DNA of 7,583 nucleotides from Deltaproteobacteria bacterium (lineage in GTDB: Bacteria > JAEEML01). The notes below the pieces were generated by a model. That model saw nothing but the letters and a program-made list of their open reading frames with translations, was not told where the DNA came from and did no database searches. Positions 5,335 to 7,583 of this stretch are shown here, piece after piece; positions within the stretch are counted from its first letter, which is position 1, and each line of letters starts with the position of its first letter. The stretch spans positions 1 to 7,583 of the forward strand of contig JAEEML010000170.1 of assembly GCA_016283195.1 (NCBI GenBank). Direction: 5' to 3'. A program made the translations under genes and the position numbers.

Positions 5335-6927
5335 ATGAAAAAGAGATGGAAAATTAGTGGTTTATTGCCAATTGCCTTGAGCGCTTTCGTGTTTTTCGGC
5401 GCTTGTGGCAATGAGCCAAAAATTGAGCCGAAACCCAATAATCAAGAAGAGCCGAGTGAGCCCAAAGAGACAGAGCCTTTTAAGGCTTTTCCCGAGGCTA
5501 CTTCCAAGACCAACAGCATTATGGAAGATGTGAGTCAATATTTTCAGGCTTATATCGATGCTAAAGGTTCTCCCGGTTCGGTCGCGGCTATTGTCACACC
5601 GACCGGCGTAACCATTAAGGGTTTTGGTACTTTTGCTGCCGAAAAAGACCCGGGCAGTATTAATTTTGAACTGGCCAGTATTACTAAGGTTTTTGTTGGC
5701 ATGGCCTTTGCTTCCATGGTAAATGATGGCATTCTTAAGCTGGATACTAAATTGGCCGATTGTAAGCCTAAAGATCTTGATATTGAAGTGCCGGATATTA
5801 CGCTCGGGCAACTTACTTCGCATACATCCGGTTTGCCTATGGATATGAAGGGCATTGTCAATGGTGATATGAATGATACTGTTTTTTATACCAAAACCAC
5901 CGATAAGGAGCTTTGGGAGGGACTTAAGACTACTAAGCGCTCAAAATCTAAAATCGGCAAATATGAATATAGTAACTACGGCGTAGCGCTTTTGGGCTCG
6001 GCCTTGGCGCATTGCGATAACGAGGCAAACTGGTTCAAAGTGGTGGAAAAGAGAGTCTTAAAGCCACTCGGGCTGGAGGGTATGTCCACTACTGTTAAGG
6101 TTACGGACGGCTTTTCTCCTAATTTGGACAAAATAGGCTGGAACTGGGAATCAATTGATGCCGGTGCTCATGCTGCTTTGCGCGGCAATGCCAAACAGCT
6201 CGCCCGCTTGGCACAGATGATAATGTCGAAAGATAATTTTATCGGCCATAAAATGATTAAAAAGTCGCTGGAGCATACTTATGAATTTGCCAACCCGGCG
6301 ACTGATTATTACTCTGCTGTCGGTTATAACTGGCTCATCGGCTTTCATAATGCTTTTGCCGACTATGTTTGGCGTGATGAAAATGAAGATGAATTCCTTG
6401 ATGGCCTTATTGATGTATTTTTTGCTATGATTCACCATGAAGGCGGCAGTGCCGGCCATGAAACCAGTATTGTAGTATCCCAAGATCCCCCAATGGCTAT
6501 TATATATCTTAATAATTCGCGCGCCGGTAGCTATGTCAGTGCTTACGATGTTGTGGCTCTGGCTTTTGGGCACGCTTTTGGTATGGGCGATGTGGAAGAA
6601 TATGCCGACATGATGGAGGGTTATAAAAATTTCTTTACACCGGCGGTAATAGAGCTTAGCGCTGCCCAAAAAGAGCGTTTTCTCGGCGATTATAAATTAA
6701 CTATTCAGGGTCAATCAATGGTAGCCACTGTTTCTTTAGATGCCAGTAGCGATCTTTGGTTTGGTATTGATACTTGGGGCGATGATCAGTACCGCGCTTG
6801 GCCGATAGCCGAGAATACATTAACCAGCCCTGTAGGCAAGTTCATATTTACTCTACCGGAAGATATAACCGAGCCGGCGTCTGTTTTGACGTTTCAGGAA
6901 TATGACTTCCTAAGAGTAAAAGACTAA
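5335..6927 (+). CDS. Lipoprotein serine hydrolase, class C beta-lactamase-like family (paralogue 2)
   Basis: 530 residues, a tandem duplicate of the gene at 3550. The lipobox is FGAC with Cys24 and Gly at +2. It has a Pro/Glu/Lys linker, then S115-I-T-K118, L-T-S-H-T-S-G-L-P at residues 160-168, Y212-S-N and H368-E-G, so all three catalytic motifs are intact and it is probably active. The regions around S-x-x-K, the HTSGLP hallmark and the DAGAHAALRGNAKQLARLAQM block are nearly the same as in paralogue 1, in places identical in DNA. Residues about 300-440, including the third motif (HHEGGSAGH against YHGGSARGH) and the loop before it, differ strongly. The C-terminal domain (about 438-530) keeps the SLDASSD and YRAWP motifs. 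The pattern suggests the same chemistry and anchoring with a different substrate or partner. The exact substrate is unknown. Confidence 0.92.
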   Translation: MKKRWKISGLLPIALSAFVFFGACGNEPKIEPKPNNQEEPSEPKETEPFKAFPEATSKTNSIMEDVSQYFQAYIDAKGSPGSVAAIVTPTGVTIKGFGTFAAEKDPGSINFELASITKVFVGMAFASMVNDGILKLDTKLADCKPKDLDIEVPDITLGQLTSHTSGLPMDMKGIVNGDMNDTVFYTKTTDKELWEGLKTTKRSKSKIGKYEYSNYGVALLGSALAHCDNEANWFKVVEKRVLKPLGLEGMSTTVKVTDGFSPNLDKIGWNWESIDAGAHAALRGNAKQLARLAQMIMSKDNFIGHKMIKKSLEHTYEFANPATDYYSAVGYNWLIGFHNAFADYVWRDENEDEFLDGLIDVFFAMIHHEGGSAGHETSIVVSQDPPMAIIYLNNSRAGSYVSAYDVVALAFGHAFGMGDVEEYADMMEGYKNFFTPAVIELSAAQKERFLGDYKLTIQGQSMVATVSLDASSDLWFGIDTWGDDQYRAWPIAENTLTSPVGKFIFTLPEDITEPASVLTFQEYDFLRVKD

Positions 6928-6964
6928 TTATTTGTAACTCGCCTGATTTATAAGCATTAATCCA

Positions 6965-6993
6965 TTTACTTAATACTATTAAAGCATTATACT
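6965..6993 (+). promoter_or_regulatory. Candidate promoter of the Cys-rich lipoprotein with palindrome in its spacer
   Basis: TTTACT at 6965-6970 (4 of 6) and TATACT at 6988-6993 (5 of 6) are spaced by exactly 17 bases. Transcription would start near 7000 with a leader of about 68 bases. A perfect 13-base palindrome, TTAATACTATTAA (6970-6982), fills the spacer, a typical place for a repressor operator. AAGCATTA also occurs twice here (6952-6959 and 6982-6989). The DNA is AT-rich, so chance matches are likely; this is the best-spaced promoter candidate in the window. Confidence 0.4.
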
Positions 6994-7054
6994 CAGTAAG
7001 TTGGACTCTTGATAAGGCTATTAACAAGGGTTTGTGGTTTTTACTATCTTTGAT

Positions 7055-7061
7055 AGGAGGT
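7055..7061 (+). promoter_or_regulatory. Strong ribosome binding site of the Cys-rich lipoprotein
   Basis: AGGAGGT, the best Shine-Dalgarno match in the window, lies 6 bases before ATG 7068 and decides that start. It suggests efficient translation. Confidence 0.88.
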
Positions 7062-7067
7062 AAGAAG

Positions 7068-7583
7068 ATGCAAAACCGTTTATGTTGCTACCTGGCTCTT
7101 GGCGCTCTTTTTGTGCTATCTTGCAAAGATAAGCCGGAGATAACCAATGAACAGCAAGAGAACCAAGCCTGTAATGAGCTTAAACAGTGCGCATCCGGCC
7201 TAAGATGCGTGGATGATGTCTGCCACCGCATTTGCACGGTTGATAAAGATTGCGATGCCACGCAAAAGTGTGCTGATTCCATTTGCATAAGCGGCAATGC
7301 CAGTGAATGTGCCTCCGATGATAATTGCAAAAATCCGCCGCCATGTAAGTCTGCCGGCGGAGCTTCCTGTGTTGCCGGCAAGTGCCAATATCCTGAGGAA
7401 CTTATTTGTAATACCCCGCCGGCGGCCGAATGTGTGGAAAACGATACTGTTTACCGCACCTATAGCCCATCCGGTACTTGCCATGCAGAGGGCGAAACAC
7501 TGGGCTGTGTTTATGAACACAGCGATACTCCCTGTGCCGAGTGCAGCAAAAATTGCCTTGATTTTTGCGAAAATGTCACTTGC
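7068..7583 (+). CDS. Cys-rich repeat lipoprotein (3' partial)
   Basis: 172 codons are open from ATG 7068 to the window edge without a stop. The signal peptide has a short charged start, a hydrophobic core (about residues 8-17) and a lipobox VLSC with Cys19 as lipid-modified residue. The mature part contains 22 further Cys. Their spacing is periodic: C35-x5-C-x5-C-x4-C52, C56-x5-C-x5-C-x4-C73, then a looser third unit from C81 to C106. The second unit has the CTVDKDCDATQKC form common in secreted Myxococcota-type proteins. From about residue 114 a second module (C-x7-C-x15-C-x8-C, then closely spaced Cys to C172) resembles the 'C-x-x-N-T-x-x-x-Y-S-x-x-G-x-C' module often found after such repeats. 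The protein should be exported, lipid-anchored and stabilised by disulfides; binding or surface-structural roles are plausible but unproven. Its continuation may hold a further domain, possibly a fibre like the left-edge gene. Confidence 0.88.
   Translation, partial: MQNRLCCYLALGALFVLSCKDKPEITNEQQENQACNELKQCASGLRCVDDVCHRICTVDKDCDATQKCADSICISGNASECASDDNCKNPPPCKSAGGASCVAGKCQYPEELICNTPPAAECVENDTVYRTYSPSGTCHAEGETLGCVYEHSDTPCAECSKNCLDFCENVTC

Noticed and set aside
3550-6927. Calling the two hydrolases antibiotic-resistance beta-lactamases
   Set aside because: The third motif is H-x-G, not K-T-G, and the proteins are long lipoproteins with extra domains; esterase or peptidase roles are more likely.

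Overview
The window reads as a piece of a Gram-negative bacterial chromosome with moderate GC, all of it on the + strand: five genes with gaps of 140-265 bases between them. Three genes begin with lipoprotein signal peptides. The last one carries the C-x5-C-x5-C-x4-C type of Cys repeat that is common in Myxococcota and related former Deltaproteobacteria. That suggests a lineage of this kind, perhaps host- or gut-associated given the GC. The placement is an inference of low confidence, because no rRNA or marker gene is present.

Layout. Positions 1-2001 hold the 3' part of a large fibre gene. It has a short Cys-containing N-terminal remnant, a GTTSP head module, a repetitive Ala/Thr/Asn-rich shaft (a duplicated 87-residue unit and eight Thr-Asn-Ala triplets), and a phage short-tail-fibre/baseplate Gp10-like tip with four His-x-His motifs. 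Positions 2002-2266 are an AT-rich intergenic region with overlapping palindromes and a weak candidate promoter. Positions 2267-3394 encode an SPFH (band 7) protein of the YdjI type with a Met/Gly/Gln-rich linker and a C-terminal SHOCT domain. Positions 3550-5157 and 5335-6927 are tandem paralogous lipoproteins with a class C beta-lactamase-like serine hydrolase domain (S-x-x-K, Y-S-N, H-x-G) and a small C-terminal domain. Positions 7068-7583 are the 5' part of a Cys-rich lipoprotein gene that runs off the right edge.

Working together. Four of the five products look destined for the cell envelope or surface: the fibre (by composition only, since its N-terminus is missing), two lipid-anchored hydrolases and the Cys-rich lipoprotein. 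No phage head, portal, terminase or lysis gene is visible, so the fibre looks more like a cellular surface fibre with a phage-derived tip than part of an intact prophage, although the window is too short to exclude one. The Cys-rich lipoprotein at the right edge may show what the missing N-terminus of the left-edge fibre looks like; this is the main structural hypothesis here. No RNA genes, CRISPR arrays, transposases or convincing intrinsic terminators were found.
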